A stretch of 64,000 nucleotides of DNA, taken from positions 59,978-123,977 of the forward strand of contig NZ_FNIJ01000020.1 in assembly GCF_900103845.1 (NCBI RefSeq). The letters run 5' to 3'. The notes below the pieces were generated by a model. It made no database searches and was not told the origin of the DNA. It saw only the letters and a list, made by a program, of their open reading frames with translations. Numbering within the stretch: position 1 is the stretch's first letter; every line of letters starts with the position of its first letter. Below, one piece after another: positions 11,414-20,742 of this stretch. Position numbers and translations under genes: made by a program. Source of the stretch: Pseudomonas jinjuensis (lineage in GTDB: Bacteria > Pseudomonadota > Gammaproteobacteria > Pseudomonadales > Pseudomonadaceae).

Positions 11414-13477
11414 ATGAATGCCTCGACCCAAGCACTGACCAGCACCACCCGGCACGCCGAAAAGCGCCGCTCGGCGAGCCTTTCCTCCCTGTGGAAGCCC
11501 GCGCTGGCGCAGGCCTTCGTCAAGCTCGACCCGCGTCAGCTGCAGCGCTCGCCAGTGATGCTGGTGGTCGAGCTGACCGCCATCCTCACCAGTGTGCTGT
11601 GCTTCATCGGCGGCGACGCCGTGCCGCTGCTGGTGGCTGCCCAGATCGCCCTGTGGCTGTGGTTCACCGTGCTCTTCGCCAACTTCGCCGAGGCGCTCGC
11701 CGAAGGCCGCGGCAAGGCCCGCGCCGACAGCCTGCGGGCCGGCACCCAGGGCCTGCTGGCGCAGCGCCTGACGGTTGCCGGCGACTACGAGCAGGTGTCG
11801 GCCAGCCAGTTGCGCAAGGGCGACGTGGTGCGGGTGGTCGCCGGCGAGCTGATTCCCGGCGACGGCGAGGTGATCGAGGGCGTCGCCGCGGTCAACGAGG
11901 CGGCCATCACCGGTGAATCGGCGCCGGTGATCCGCGAGTCCGGCGGCGACCGTTCGGCGGTCACCGGCAATACGCGGCTGGTTTCGGACTGGCTGGTGGT
12001 GAAGATCACCGCCAATCCCGGCGAATCGACCCTCGACCGCATGATCGCCCTGGTGGAAGGCGCCACCCGGCAGAAGACGCCCAACGAAGTGGCGCTGGAC
12101 ATCCTGCTGATCGGCCTGACCCTGATCTTCCTGCTGGTGGTGGCGACCCTGAAGCCCTTCGCCCTGTTCGCCGGCGGCAGCCTGCCGCTGGTGTTCCTGG
12201 TGGCGCTGCTGGTGACGCTCATCCCCACCACCATCGGCGGCCTGCTGTCGGCCATCGGCATCGCCGGGATGGACCGCCTGGTGCGCCTGAACGTGATCGC
12301 CAAGTCCGGTCGCGCGGTGGAGGCGGCGGGCGACGTGCATGTGCTGATGCTCGACAAGACCGGCACCATCACCTTCGGCAACCGCCGTTGCAGCGCGCTC
12401 CATCCGGCGCCCGGCGTCGGCGCCCGCGAACTGGGGCAGGGCGCCTTGCTCGCCTCGCTGGCCGACGATACGCCGGAAGGCAAGTCCATCGTCGAGTACC
12501 TGCGCGCCCAGCACAGCTACGAGGAGCCGCCGCGCGAACAGCTGACGCCCGTCGCCTTCAGCGCGGAAACCCGCCTGTCCGGCGTCGACGTGGACGGCCA
12601 TGTCTACCGCAAGGGCGCGGTGGACGCTGCCCTGGCCTTCGTCGGCAAGGCCCGCGAGGACGTGCCGGACAGCCTCGCCCGCGAGATCGAACGCATCGCC
12701 CAGAGCGGTGGTACGCCGTTGCTGGTGGTGGTCGACGGCAGGCTGCTCGGCGCCATCCACCTGAAGGACGTGGTCAAGCCGGGCATCCGCGAGCGCTTCG
12801 CCGAGCTGCGGCGGATGGGCATCCGCACCGTGATGGTCACCGGCGACAACCCGCTGACCGCCGCCGCCATCGCCGCCGAGGCCGGGGTCGACGACGTGCT
12901 CGCCGAAGCCACACCGGAGAAGAAGCTGGCGCGCATTCGCCAGGAACAGGGCGAGGGGCGCATGGTCGCGATGTGCGGCGACGGCGCCAACGACGCCCCG
13001 GCGCTGGCCCAGGCGGACGTCGGCATGGCGATGAACGACGGCACCCAGGCGGCCCGCGAGGCGGCCAACCTGGTGGACCTGGACAGCGACCCGACCAAGC
13101 TGCTCGACGTGGTGCAGGTGGGCAAGGAGCTGCTGGTGACCCGCGGCGCGCTGACCACCTTCTCGGTGGCCAACGACGTCGCCAAGTACTTCGCCATCCT
13201 GCCGGCGCTGTTCGTCGGCATCTATCCGCAGCTCGACGCGCTCAACCTGATGCGCCTGGCCAGCCCGCAGAGCGCCATCCTCTCGGCCATCGTATTCAAC
13301 GCGCTGATCATCGTCGCGCTGATCCCGCTGGCCCTGCGCGGCGTGCGGGTGCAGGCGACGGATGCGGCGCACCTGCTGCGAAGGAATCTGCTGATCTACG
13401 GGCTTGGCGGAATCGTGGCGCCGTTCGGAGGGATCAAGGTGATCGATATGCTGCTGACCACAGTCGGATTGGCCTAG
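11414..13477 (+). CDS. kdpB: Potassium-transporting P-type ATPase subunit KdpB
   Basis: This 687-residue P-type ATPase catalytic subunit has the actuator motif ITGESAP, the phosphorylation motif MLDKTGTIT, the nucleotide-domain [10 protein letters not shown] and the hinge [21 protein letters not shown]. Seven membrane segments are evident. ATP hydrolysis here drives K+ entry through KdpA. The protein is full-length and ends normally at 13477. The downstream spacing is abnormal: kdpC starts 257 bp later, beyond a block of inverted repeats, instead of directly adjacent. Confidence 0.98.
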   Translation: MNASTQALTSTTRHAEKRRSASLSSLWKPALAQAFVKLDPRQLQRSPVMLVVELTAILTSVLCFIGGDAVPLLVAAQIALWLWFTVLFANFAEALAEGRGKARADSLRAGTQGLLAQRLTVAGDYEQVSASQLRKGDVVRVVAGELIPGDGEVIEGVAAVNEAAITGESAPVIRESGGDRSAVTGNTRLVSDWLVVKITANPGESTLDRMIALVEGATRQKTPNEVALDILLIGLTLIFLLVVATLKPFALFAGGSLPLVFLVALLVTLIPTTIGGLLSAIGIAGMDRLVRLNVIAKSGRAVEAAGDVHVLMLDKTGTITFGNRRCSALHPAPGVGARELGQGALLASLADDTPEGKSIVEYLRAQHSYEEPPREQLTPVAFSAETRLSGVDVDGHVYRKGAVDAALAFVGKAREDVPDSLAREIERIAQSGGTPLLVVVDGRLLGAIHLKDVVKPGIRERFAELRRMGIRTVMVTGDNPLTAAAIAAEAGVDDVLAEATPEKKLARIRQEQGEGRMVAMCGDGANDAPALAQADVGMAMNDGTQAAREAANLVDLDSDPTKLLDVVQVGKELLVTRGALTTFSVANDVAKYFAILPALFVGIYPQLDALNLMRLASPQSAILSAIVFNALIIVALIPLALRGVRVQATDAAHLLRRNLLIYGLGGIVAPFGGIKVIDMLLTTVGLA

Positions 13478-13491
13478 CGGTCATGACCGCA

Positions 13492-13562
13492 TGGGTATCG
13501 CTGCGCTCCACCCATCCTACCGAAACCACCTTCGTAGGTTGGGTGGAGCGAAGCGATACCCA
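13492..13562. repeat. 29-bp inverted repeat inside the kdp operon
   Basis: Arms 13492-13520 and 13534-13562 match in reverse complement except at a few positions, around a 13-nt loop. The core is the TGGGTATCGC / GCGATACCCA type common between genes in environmental proteobacteria. It has no coding capacity. It lies 14 bp after the kdpB stop and probably arrived as a small non-autonomous element. Confidence 0.7.
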
Positions 13563-13581
13563 ACAACGGTGTTGGACGGTT

Positions 13582-13698
13582 CCCTCACCCTAACCCTCTC
13601 CCAAGGGGAGAGGGGACCGTATGGTGCCGGGAAAGGCAGCGTGCCCGCCGGCAACTCCGCACAACCCCTCTCCCTCCGGGAGAGGGCAGGGGTGAGGG
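13582..13698. repeat. CCCTCACCC/GGGTGAGGG inverted repeat between kdpB and kdpC
   Basis: An outer arm beginning CCCTCACCCTAACCCTCTCC (13582) pairs with one ending in GGGGTGAGGG (13680-13698). Both sides carry inner hairpins (CTCTCCC...GGGAGAG). The same sequence type occurs at 19490-19534. Transcribed, it would form a large stem in the kdpBC mRNA that could cause premature termination or uneven decay. Confidence 0.7.
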
Positions 13699-13734
13699 AA
13701 AGCCCTCGCCGCAGGAACAACAGGAGAAACACAG

Positions 13735-14280
13735 ATGTTCAGCCACCTCTGCCCAGCCCTAGCCAGCCTCGTCCTGCTGAGCCTGATCACCGGCGTCGCC
13801 TACCCGCTGGCCGTCACCGGCATCGCCCAGCTCGCCTTTCCCGGGCAGGCCAACGGCAGCCTGGTCCGTGACGCGCATGGCGAAATCCGCGGCTCCACCC
13901 TGATCGCGCAGAAATTCGATGGCGCCGAATGGTTCCACCCGCGCCCCTCGGCCGGCGACTACGCCACCGTGTCCAGCGCCGCCAGCAACCTGGCGCCCGG
14001 CAATCCGGCGCTCGCCGAACGCATCGCCAACCATGTGGAGGCCCAGCAGGTTGGCGGCGCGCCGGTCCCGCTGGCGCTGGTCACCACTTCCGCCAGCGGC
14101 CTCGATCCGCAGTTGCCGCCGGAGGCCGCGCTGTACCAGGTGCCGCGCATCGCCGCCGCGCGCAAGGTTCCGGAGGATGCCTTGCGACGCCTGGTCGAGG
14201 CGCATACCGAGCACCCGCTGGTTGGCCCGGCGGTGGTCAATGTGCTGGCGCTGAACCTGGCGCTGGCAGGCCTGCGCTAG
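13735..14280 (+). CDS. kdpC: Potassium-transporting ATPase subunit KdpC
   Basis: This 181-residue subunit has one N-terminal membrane span (about 10-32, [20 protein letters not shown]) and a periplasmic domain with [19 protein letters not shown] and [12 protein letters not shown]. KdpC stabilises the complex and raises K+/ATP affinity. It has its own good ribosome site (AGGAGA, 13721-13726), consistent with translation despite the repeat block upstream. Intact and of normal length. Confidence 0.97.
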   Translation: MFSHLCPALASLVLLSLITGVAYPLAVTGIAQLAFPGQANGSLVRDAHGEIRGSTLIAQKFDGAEWFHPRPSAGDYATVSSAASNLAPGNPALAERIANHVEAQQVGGAPVPLALVTTSASGLDPQLPPEAALYQVPRIAAARKVPEDALRRLVEAHTEHPLVGPAVVNVLALNLALAGLR

Positions 14281-14308
14281 ACTGCCGCCGATCACCGAGG
14301 AGCGAATC

Positions 14309-16966
14309 ATGAGCGATCCCAGGCGCGCCGATGCCCTGCTCGCCGACCTGCCACGGATGGGCCGGGGTCGCCTCAAGGTATTCCTCGGCGCCGCGCCGGG
14401 CGTGGGCAAGACCTTCGCCATGCTGCAGGCGGCGCACGGCCAGTTGCGTCAGGGTGTGAAGCTGCGCGCGGGGATCGTCGAGACCCACGGCCGCGCCGAG
14501 ACCGAGGCGCTGCTCGCCGGACTGCCGCAGCAGCCACCGCTGCGCTCCGAGTACCGCGGCATCCAGCTCGCCGAGCTGGACCTCGACGGCCTGCTCGCCG
14601 ATCCGCCGCAACTGGCGCTGGTCGACGAGCTGGCCCACAGCAACGCCCCCGGCAGCCGCCACGCCAAGCGCTGGCAGGACATCGAGGAACTGCTGGATGC
14701 CGGCATCGACGTCTACACCACGGTCAACGTCCAGCACCTGGAAAGCCTCAACGACCAGGTGCGCGACATCACCGGCGTGCAGGTGCGCGAAACGGTGCCG
14801 GACTGGGTGCTGCAGGAGGCCGACGAAATCCTCCTGGTCGACCTGCCGCCGCGCGAGCTGCTGGAGCGCCTGCGCGAGGGCAAGGTCTACGTGCCGGAAC
14901 AGGCCCGCGCCGCCATCGACGCCTTCTTCAGCCAGACCAACCTCACCGCCCTGCGCGAGTTGGCGATGCAGACCGCCGCCGCGCGGGTGGACGCCGACCT
15001 GGCGCACCGCTACCGCCAGCAGGGTGGCGAGGCGCCGGCGCTGCGCGGGCGCCTGCTGGTCGGGGTGGACGGCGCGCGCAATGCCGAGCGGCTGGTGCGC
15101 CACGCCAGCCGCGTCGCCGAGCGCCGCCATCTGCCATGGTCACTGGTGCACGTGGATGCCGGCGGCGGGCTGGACGAGCAGTCGCGCATGCACCTGCAAA
15201 GCGCCCAGCAACTGGCCGAGCGTCTCGGCGGCGACGTGGTCGAGCTGCGCGGCGGCGACATCGCCTGGACGCTGATCGCCCATGCCCGCGAGCGGCGCGC
15301 CAGCGTGGTGCTGGTGGGCCGTTCGCCGCAGCGCTGGTACCGCCGCATGTTCGGCGGCGGGCTGGTCGAACGTCTGCTGCGCCTGGGCGAGGGGCTGGAA
15401 ATCGACGTGCTGGACAGCGAGACCGATCTCGCCCCGGCCAGTACGCGATCGCGTCAGCCGGCCGCATGGGGCGACTACCTGCTGGCGCTGGTCGCAGCCG
15501 CAGGCGCCAGCGCGCTGGCCTGGGGCGTGTCGCGCCTGCTGGAGTTGCCGAACATCTCGCTGGTGTTCCTCGCCGCCGTGCTGCTGGTGGCGGTGCGCAG
15601 CAGCCTGGGCCCGGCGCTGGCCTGCGCGGTGCTGTCGTTCCTCGCCTACGACTTCCTGTTCATCCCGCCGCATTTCTCCTTGTCCATCCAGCGCGAGGAG
15701 GATGTGCTGACGCTGCTGTTCTTCCTGCTCATGGCCGGCCTCACCGGCAACCTCGCGGCCCGCCAGCGCCGGCAATTCCAGGCCCTGCGCGATACCCAGG
15801 AGGAAACCGGCGCGCTGCTGGAGCTGTCGCGCAAGCTCACCGCAGCCACCGACCGCCAGGCGGTGATCGCCGCTGCGACCCAGCAGTTCGGCGGCTGGGG
15901 CGACCTGGACGTCTGCCTGCTCGGCCGCCCGCATGGCGAGTGGAAGGTCGAGGGCGGTGCGCCGCGCAGTTTCGACGAGCAGGAGCGCGCCGCGGCCGAC
16001 TGGAGCTGGCAGCACGACCAGCCTGCCGGGCTCGGCACCGGCACCTTGCCCAATGGCCGCTGGTGGTGGTGGCCGCTGTCGGCGGAAGAGGGGCCGCTGG
16101 CGCTGCTGGGCGTGCGCCCGCGCGATGGCCAGCCGCTGCCGGGACAGCGCCGCCGCCTGCTCGCCGCCCTCGCTCAGCCGCTGGCCCAGGCGCTGGCCCG
16201 CGCGCGGCTGGCGGAAGACCTGGAAGCGGCGCGCCTGCACGGGGAAACCGAACAACTGCGCAGCGCCTTGCTTGCTTCGGTCAGCCACGACCTGCGCACG
16301 CCGCTGACCGCCATGCGCGGCTCCATCGACAGCCTGCTGGCCCTCGGCGACGCGATCCCGCCGGACGACCGCCGCGAGCTGCTGGAGGCCACCCGCGACG
16401 AGGCCGGTCGGCTCGACCGCTACATCCAGAACCTGCTGGACATGACCCGCCTTGGCCATGGCGGCCTCAAGCTGGCGCGCGACTGGGTGGCGCCGGGGGA
16501 TATCGTCGGCAGCGCGCTCAACCGCCTGCGCGCGGTGGTCGCGCCGTACCGCGTGGAAACCCGGGTGCCGGCGGAACTGCCGCTGCTCTACGTGCACGCC
16601 GCGCTGATCGAGCAGGCGCTGGTCAACGTGCTGGAAAACGCCGCGCGCTTCTCGCCGCCGCAGGGCCGCCTGCGCATCGCGGTGGCGCAGGTCGGCGAGG
16701 AACTGCAGTTCAGCGTGGCCGACGAGGGGCCGGGGATTCCGCCGCAGGAGCGGGAGAAGATCTTCGACATGTTCTACAGCGCCGCCCGTGGCGACCGCGG
16801 CGGGCAGGGCACCGGGCTGGGCCTGGCGATCTGCCAGGGCATGGTCGGCGCCCACGGCGGACGGATCAGCGTCGAGGACGGCATCGACGGGCGCGGCGCG
16901 ACCCTGGTGCTGCACCTGCCGCTGCAGACCCAGCCGGACCTTGAGCAGCTTGATGCCGGCAGTTGA
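14309..16966 (+). CDS. kdpD: K+-limitation sensor histidine kinase KdpD
   Basis: This 885-residue membrane sensor has these domains in order: KdpD domain with Walker A GAAPGVGKTFAML (about 28-40); universal-stress-protein-like domain (about 245-365); four transmembrane helices (about 390-490); a GAF-like region; HisKA with SVSHDLRTPLTAMRGS; and an ATPase domain with NVLENAARFS, GPGIPPQE and GTGLGLAI. It senses K+ need and phosphorylates KdpE. It starts 28 bp after kdpC, preceded by GAGGAG, and kdpE follows 42 bp later. All catalytic motifs are intact. Confidence 0.97.
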   Translation: MSDPRRADALLADLPRMGRGRLKVFLGAAPGVGKTFAMLQAAHGQLRQGVKLRAGIVETHGRAETEALLAGLPQQPPLRSEYRGIQLAELDLDGLLADPPQLALVDELAHSNAPGSRHAKRWQDIEELLDAGIDVYTTVNVQHLESLNDQVRDITGVQVRETVPDWVLQEADEILLVDLPPRELLERLREGKVYVPEQARAAIDAFFSQTNLTALRELAMQTAAARVDADLAHRYRQQGGEAPALRGRLLVGVDGARNAERLVRHASRVAERRHLPWSLVHVDAGGGLDEQSRMHLQSAQQLAERLGGDVVELRGGDIAWTLIAHARERRASVVLVGRSPQRWYRRMFGGGLVERLLRLGEGLEIDVLDSETDLAPASTRSRQPAAWGDYLLALVAAAGASALAWGVSRLLELPNISLVFLAAVLLVAVRSSLGPALACAVLSFLAYDFLFIPPHFSLSIQREEDVLTLLFFLLMAGLTGNLAARQRRQFQALRDTQEETGALLELSRKLTAATDRQAVIAAATQQFGGWGDLDVCLLGRPHGEWKVEGGAPRSFDEQERAAADWSWQHDQPAGLGTGTLPNGRWWWWPLSAEEGPLALLGVRPRDGQPLPGQRRRLLAALAQPLAQALARARLAEDLEAARLHGETEQLRSALLASVSHDLRTPLTAMRGSIDSLLALGDAIPPDDRRELLEATRDEAGRLDRYIQNLLDMTRLGHGGLKLARDWVAPGDIVGSALNRLRAVVAPYRVETRVPAELPLLYVHAALIEQALVNVLENAARFSPPQGRLRIAVAQVGEELQFSVADEGPGIPPQEREKIFDMFYSAARGDRGGQGTGLGLAICQGMVGAHGGRISVEDGIDGRGATLVLHLPLQTQPDLEQLDAGS

Positions 16967-17008
16967 AACGCCCAAGCTGAACGCTTTTCCAGCCAGTCCG
17001 CAGAGCCG

Positions 17009-17701
17009 ATGAGCAGCAACGCCGCCACCATCCTGGTCGTCGACGACGAACCGCAGATCCGCAAGTTCCTCCGCATCAGCCTGAGCGCCGGCGGCTACAA
17101 GGTGGTCGAGGCCGGCACCGGCGAGGAGGGCTTGGCCCAGGCCGCGCTGGCCCGCCCCGACCTGGTGGTGCTCGACCTCGGCCTGCCGGACAAGGACGGC
17201 CAGGACGTGCTGCGGGAAATCCGCGAATGGTCGCAGGTGCCGGTGCTGGTGCTGTCGGTGCGCGCCGGCGAGAGCGAGAAGGTGCTGGCGCTGGACAGCG
17301 GCGCCAACGACTACGTGACCAAGCCGTTCGGCATCCAGGAATTCCTCGCCCGGGTGCGCGTGCTGTTGCGCCAGGCCGCGTCGGGCGAGGCGCAGGCCTC
17401 GGCGGTGAGCGTCGGGCCGCTGGGCGTGGATTTCTCCTACCGGCGCGTCACCCTGGATGGTGCCGAAGTGGCGCTGACCCGCAAGGAGTATGCGGTGCTG
17501 GCCATGCTCGCGCGCCATCTCGGCCGGGTGGTGACCCAGCAGCAGCTGCTCAGGGATATCTGGGGACCGAGCCACGCCGAGGACACCCACTACCTGCGCG
17601 TGGTGGTCGGCCACCTGCGGCAGAAACTGGCTGACGATCCGGCCAATCCGCGCTTCATCGTCACCGAGGCGGGAGTGGGCTATCGCCTGCGCGATAGCTG
17701 A
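17009..17701 (+). CDS. kdpE: Response regulator KdpE (OmpR family)
   Basis: This 230-residue two-component regulator has receiver acidic residues in VVDDEPQ, the phosphoacceptor Asp in LVVLDLGLPDKDGQ and the conserved Lys in TKPFG. The C-terminal winged helix carries LTRKEYAVLAMLARHLGRVVTQQQLL and THYLRVVVGHLRQKL. Phosphorylated KdpE activates kdpFABC, probably through the direct repeat at 9506-9522. It closes the kdp locus. Confidence 0.97.
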   Translation: MSSNAATILVVDDEPQIRKFLRISLSAGGYKVVEAGTGEEGLAQAALARPDLVVLDLGLPDKDGQDVLREIREWSQVPVLVLSVRAGESEKVLALDSGANDYVTKPFGIQEFLARVRVLLRQAASGEAQASAVSVGPLGVDFSYRRVTLDGAEVALTRKEYAVLAMLARHLGRVVTQQQLLRDIWGPSHAEDTHYLRVVVGHLRQKLADDPANPRFIVTEAGVGYRLRDS

Positions 17702-17750
17702 GTGAGGAATTCGCCGCCCCTACGATGGTCCGACGCTCTGCACCGCCGGT

Positions 17751-17779
17751 TTGCCCTGCGCCGACCGAGCGGCTATGAG
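17751..17779 (+). promoter_or_regulatory. Possible promoter of the subtilase gene pair
   Basis: TTGCCC (17751-17756) and TATGAG (17774-17779) are separated by 17 bp and lie 29 bp before the subtilase ATG. Agreement with a sigma-70 promoter is moderate. It would allow expression independent of kdpE. Confidence 0.3.
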
Positions 17780-17807
17780 AATGGAACAGCCATCCGGGAG
17801 ACAAGCG

Positions 17808-19100
17808 ATGCCCAGCACCCTGACTGACTTCAATGGACTGCAAGAAGGCGGGCGTTTCGTCGTGACCTTTCGCGACGGGGCGAAATCGCAGGCGCTGGCC
17901 TGCCTGAAACGCACCACCGGCCTGGGTAAGGCCGAGCTGGTGTGCAGCGTCGACTTCGGCGCGCAGGGTGTGGACATGGCGGCGCTCGGCCATCACGGTG
18001 GCGTGCTGTTCGAGCATATCGGCGTGGCGGTGGTCAGCCTGGATGCCGATGCGGCCAACCATCTGTTGCGCGCCATGCGCAAGAACTCGTCGATCCTGGC
18101 GGTGGAGCCGGAGGGTTCGATGTACGCCCTGAGCGAGGCGGACGGTCCCAGCCTGGAATACCTGCGCGGCTTCCGCGACGCGGCCAATGCGCTCTACGAG
18201 CAGGCGCTGCGCCGGCAGCAGGAGGGCGTGGCGGCGCTGTTCGAGGACACCCCCGGCGAGACCTGGGGATTGCAGGCGACCAACGTGGTCGCTTCGGGCT
18301 ACAGCGGCAAGGGCATCCGGGTGGCGGTGCTGGATACCGGGCTGGACCTGCGGCATCCGGATTTCGCCGATCGCCAGGTGGTGAGCAAATCCTTCATCCC
18401 GGAAGTGGACAGCGTGCAGGACGGCCATGGCCACGGCACCCACTGCTGCGGCACCGCTTGCGGGCCGCGGCAGCCGGCGGACGAGGGGCGCCGCTACGGG
18501 GTGGCCCATGGCGCCGAGCTGTACGTCGGCAAGGTGCTGGCCGACGACGGCAGCGGCTCCGACACCGGGATACTCGCCGGCATCGACTGGGCCATCGCCA
18601 ACCGTTGCCAGGTGGTGTCCATGTCCCTCGGCGCGGACCAGCCGACCGTCTCGGTCGCCTACGAGACCGTCGGCCAGCGCGCGCTCAAGGCCGGCACCCT
18701 GCTGGTCGCCGCGGCGGGCAACAACGCGCGGCGCTCGCGGGGCGACAACGGCTTCGTCGGGCGTCCGGCCAACAGCCGCAGCTTCATGGCGGTCGGCGCG
18801 CTGGACCACGACCTGCGCATCGCCGACTTCTCCGCCCAGGACAGCGTGCTGGCGCCCGGCTCCGCGGTGGACATCGCCGCCCCCGGGGTCGATGTCCATT
18901 CGGCATGGCCAATGCCGACGCGGACGCGCATCATCTCCGGAACCAGCATGGCCACGCCGCACGTCGCCGGCATCGCCGCGCTCTGGGCCGAAGCCACCGG
19001 CGACCGTGGCGCGGCGCTGTGGCAGCGGCTGATCACCAATGCCAAGACCCTGCAGCTGCCGGTGGTGGATGTGGGCCGCGGGCTGGTTCTGGCACCGTAG
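17808..19100 (+). CDS. Leaderless S8 family serine peptidase (subtilase)
   Basis: This 430-residue subtilisin-like protease has catalytic Asp176 (VAVLDTGLDL), His209 (DGHGHGTH), Ser380 (SGTSMATPHVAG) and oxyanion Asn305 (AAAGNN). Residues about 15-108 look like an I9-type propeptide (GRFVVTFRDG ... ILAVEPEG). There is no signal peptide, so the protein is probably cytoplasmic or exported by an unusual route. A helical, charged linker (about 115-150) joins the propeptide to the catalytic domain. The ATG at 17808 is preceded by GGGAGACA; an upstream in-frame start at 17751 lacks this. A small propeptide-like protein follows 21 bp downstream, suggesting a protease-inhibitor pair. The target is unknown. 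Confidence 0.9.
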   Translation: MPSTLTDFNGLQEGGRFVVTFRDGAKSQALACLKRTTGLGKAELVCSVDFGAQGVDMAALGHHGGVLFEHIGVAVVSLDADAANHLLRAMRKNSSILAVEPEGSMYALSEADGPSLEYLRGFRDAANALYEQALRRQQEGVAALFEDTPGETWGLQATNVVASGYSGKGIRVAVLDTGLDLRHPDFADRQVVSKSFIPEVDSVQDGHGHGTHCCGTACGPRQPADEGRRYGVAHGAELYVGKVLADDGSGSDTGILAGIDWAIANRCQVVSMSLGADQPTVSVAYETVGQRALKAGTLLVAAAGNNARRSRGDNGFVGRPANSRSFMAVGALDHDLRIADFSAQDSVLAPGSAVDIAAPGVDVHSAWPMPTRTRIISGTSMATPHVAGIAALWAEATGDRGAALWQRLITNAKTLQLPVVDVGRGLVLAP

Positions 19101-19121
19101 CGGGTTGTGGGAGGGCGGATC

Positions 19122-19376
19122 ATGCCGCGCAGAAGGCGGGTGGATATCGAAGTGATAGTGACGGTGGGGGAGAGCGGTCTGCCGCAGTTGCAGCGGATCG
19201 CCTCGCAACTGGTCGCCGCGGGACTCACGGTGGACACCACCCTGGAAAGCGCCGGCATGATCACCGGCCACGCGGCGCCGAGCTGCCTCGACCGCCTGCG
19301 CTGCGTGGAGGGGGTGCAGGCGGTGGAGCCGAGCGGCGAGGTGAAGGTCGCGCCGCCGGGAAGCGATGTTCAATAA
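19122..19376 (+). CDS. Small propeptide/inhibitor I9-like protein paired with the subtilase
   Basis: This protein has 84 residues and is basic at the N-terminus (MPRRRRVDIEV). It shows a beta-alpha-beta-beta-alpha-beta hydrophobic pattern ending in VQAVEPSGEVKV. That ending mirrors the end of the upstream protease's own propeptide-like region (ILAVEPEG). I infer a free-standing I9-like fold acting in trans as inhibitor, chaperone or regulator of the protease. The ATG at 19122 has GGGAGGG 8-14 bp upstream, better than a GTG at 19107. It lacks a signal peptide, as does the protease. I know no named family for it, so its function is inferred from context. Confidence 0.7.
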   Translation: MPRRRRVDIEVIVTVGESGLPQLQRIASQLVAAGLTVDTTLESAGMITGHAAPSCLDRLRCVEGVQAVEPSGEVKVAPPGSDVQ

Positions 19377-19389
19377 GGTGGTATTCCAT

Positions 19390-19468
19390 CGTTCCCACGC
19401 TCCCGCGTGGGCACGCATCCCCGGATGCTCCCGCATCCGTTTCTTCGCGGGCATGGCCCGCTCCTACG
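19390..19468. repeat. Two REP-type palindromes
   Basis: The palindrome TTCCCACGCTCCCGCGTGGG lies within 19390-19414, and a GCGGGCATGGCCCGCTCCTAC half-element at 19447-19467. Both sequence types recur elsewhere in the window (26380, 26455 and 35051; 22986, 47919, 59613 and 63774). Non-coding. Confidence 0.7.
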
Positions 19469-19489
19469 GGAAAGTCTGGTGTTGTGGCT

Positions 19490-19534
19490 CCCTCACCCCA
19501 GCCCTCTCCCTGAGGGAGAGGGCTGGGGTGAGGG
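19490..19534. terminator. Perfect 22-bp inverted repeat between convergent genes
   Basis: Arms 19490-19511 and 19513-19534 are perfect reverse complements around one unpaired base. It lies between the + strand inhibitor-like gene and the - strand patatin gene, where it could terminate transcription from both sides, although no clean T-tract follows. The sequence type (CCCTCACCCC.../...GGGGTGAGGG) matches the repeat inside kdp. Confidence 0.55.
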
Positions 19535-19601
19535 GGAAGCATCAAGACGATGTAAGACAGTTGCTCCTGCAATTCCATCATGCGCCGGCGTGGCGCCGCG
19601 C

Positions 19602-20639
19602 TCAGAGGTTGTCGCTCTCGTACCGGTCCAGCGTGTCGCTGGCGATCTGCCGGCCCAGCTGGATCAGCTCCGGCGCCTTGTAGAACTCGAAGAAGCGGCA
19701 CACGCGCTTGGGCACGTTGATCAGGATGTCCGGCGGGTAGCCGGCGATCTTGTACTGCGCCAGCGACGTCTGCATCACCTCGAAGCTCTGGTTGACCAGC
19801 TCCAGCAGCGAGGCCGGGCTGCTGCTCTCGATCACCTTGATGCCGCTGGCGGATCGTGGCGAGCCCTTGGCCTGCGGAGCGGCGGCGGGTTGCTGCAGTT
19901 CCGGTTCGGCGGGTTGCTCGGAAGTCACCGGTATCGGCGCCAGCAGCGCTTCGGCGAGCAGTTCCGGCGGGGTGTTGTTTTCCGACTGGCGACGCAGGAA
20001 GTTCAGCTTGCTGCTCAGGCTGCCGATCATGCTGTCGAAGCGCGCCTTCAGCGCGGCGGGGCGCTCGATGACCGGCAACTGGTAGCGGCTGTTGTTGGTG
20101 GCGTTGAGGTTCACCGCGATGATCAGGTCGGCATGGCTGGACACCACCGGCACGATCGGCAGCGGATTCAGCAGGCCGCCATCCACCAGCATGCGGTTGC
20201 CCTGCACCACCGGGGTGAACAGGCTGGGAATCGCCGCCGAGGCGCGCATGGCCTGGTGCAGGCTGCCTTCCTGGAACCAGATTTCCTGCTGGTTGACCAG
20301 GTCGGTGGCGACCGCCGTGTAGGGGATCGGCAGGTCTTCTATATTGATCTCGCCGATAATTTCGTGAATCTTGCCGAAAACCCGCTCGCCGCGGATGGCG
20401 CCGAGGCGGAAGCTGACATCCAGCAGGCGCAGCACGTCGAGGTAGTCCAGGCTTTCCACCCAGTCGCGGTACTCGCCCAGCTTGCCCGCCGCGTACAGGC
20501 CGCCGATCACCGAGCCCATGGAGCAGCCGGCGATGCAGGAAATGTTGTAGCCGCGCCGCTCGATTTCCTCGATCACGCCGATGTGCGCATAGCCGCGCGC
20601 GCCGCCGGACCCCAGAACCAGCGCCACCTGTTTCGCCAT
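19602..20639 (-). CDS. Patatin-like phospholipase family protein
   Basis: This 345-residue protein has a patatin fold (about 5-190), with the oxyanion loop GSGGARGYAHIG, the nucleophile Ser in GCSMGS and the catalytic Asp in DGGLLNP. It should hydrolyse phospholipid or acyl esters and resembles RssA-type proteins. A C-terminal extension (about 200-345) holds a proline/alanine-rich linker and a conserved-looking tail (FEFYKAPELIQLG). The ATG at 20639 starts MAKQVALVLGSGG; the open frame upstream is not homologous. There is no signal peptide. It is divergent from selD, 103 bp apart. Confidence 0.9.
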   Translation of the reverse strand: MAKQVALVLGSGGARGYAHIGVIEEIERRGYNISCIAGCSMGSVIGGLYAAGKLGEYRDWVESLDYLDVLRLLDVSFRLGAIRGERVFGKIHEIIGEINIEDLPIPYTAVATDLVNQQEIWFQEGSLHQAMRASAAIPSLFTPVVQGNRMLVDGGLLNPLPIVPVVSSHADLIIAVNLNATNNSRYQLPVIERPAALKARFDSMIGSLSSKLNFLRRQSENNTPPELLAEALLAPIPVTSEQPAEPELQQPAAAPQAKGSPRSASGIKVIESSSPASLLELVNQSFEVMQTSLAQYKIAGYPPDILINVPKRVCRFFEFYKAPELIQLGRQIASDTLDRYESDNL

Positions 20640-20742
20640 ATGGATTCCCCCTTGCCACCTGTTTTGACGATACGCCGGGGAGGCATGGGCGCCAAGGTCG
20701 GCTTTGATAGAATCGCCGTCTGACCTTTTCCTGGAGATCGCG

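Noticed and set aside
13478..13734. Insertion sequence remnant in kdp
   Set aside because: There is no transposase fragment and no visible target duplication; it contains only inverted repeats of intergenic type.
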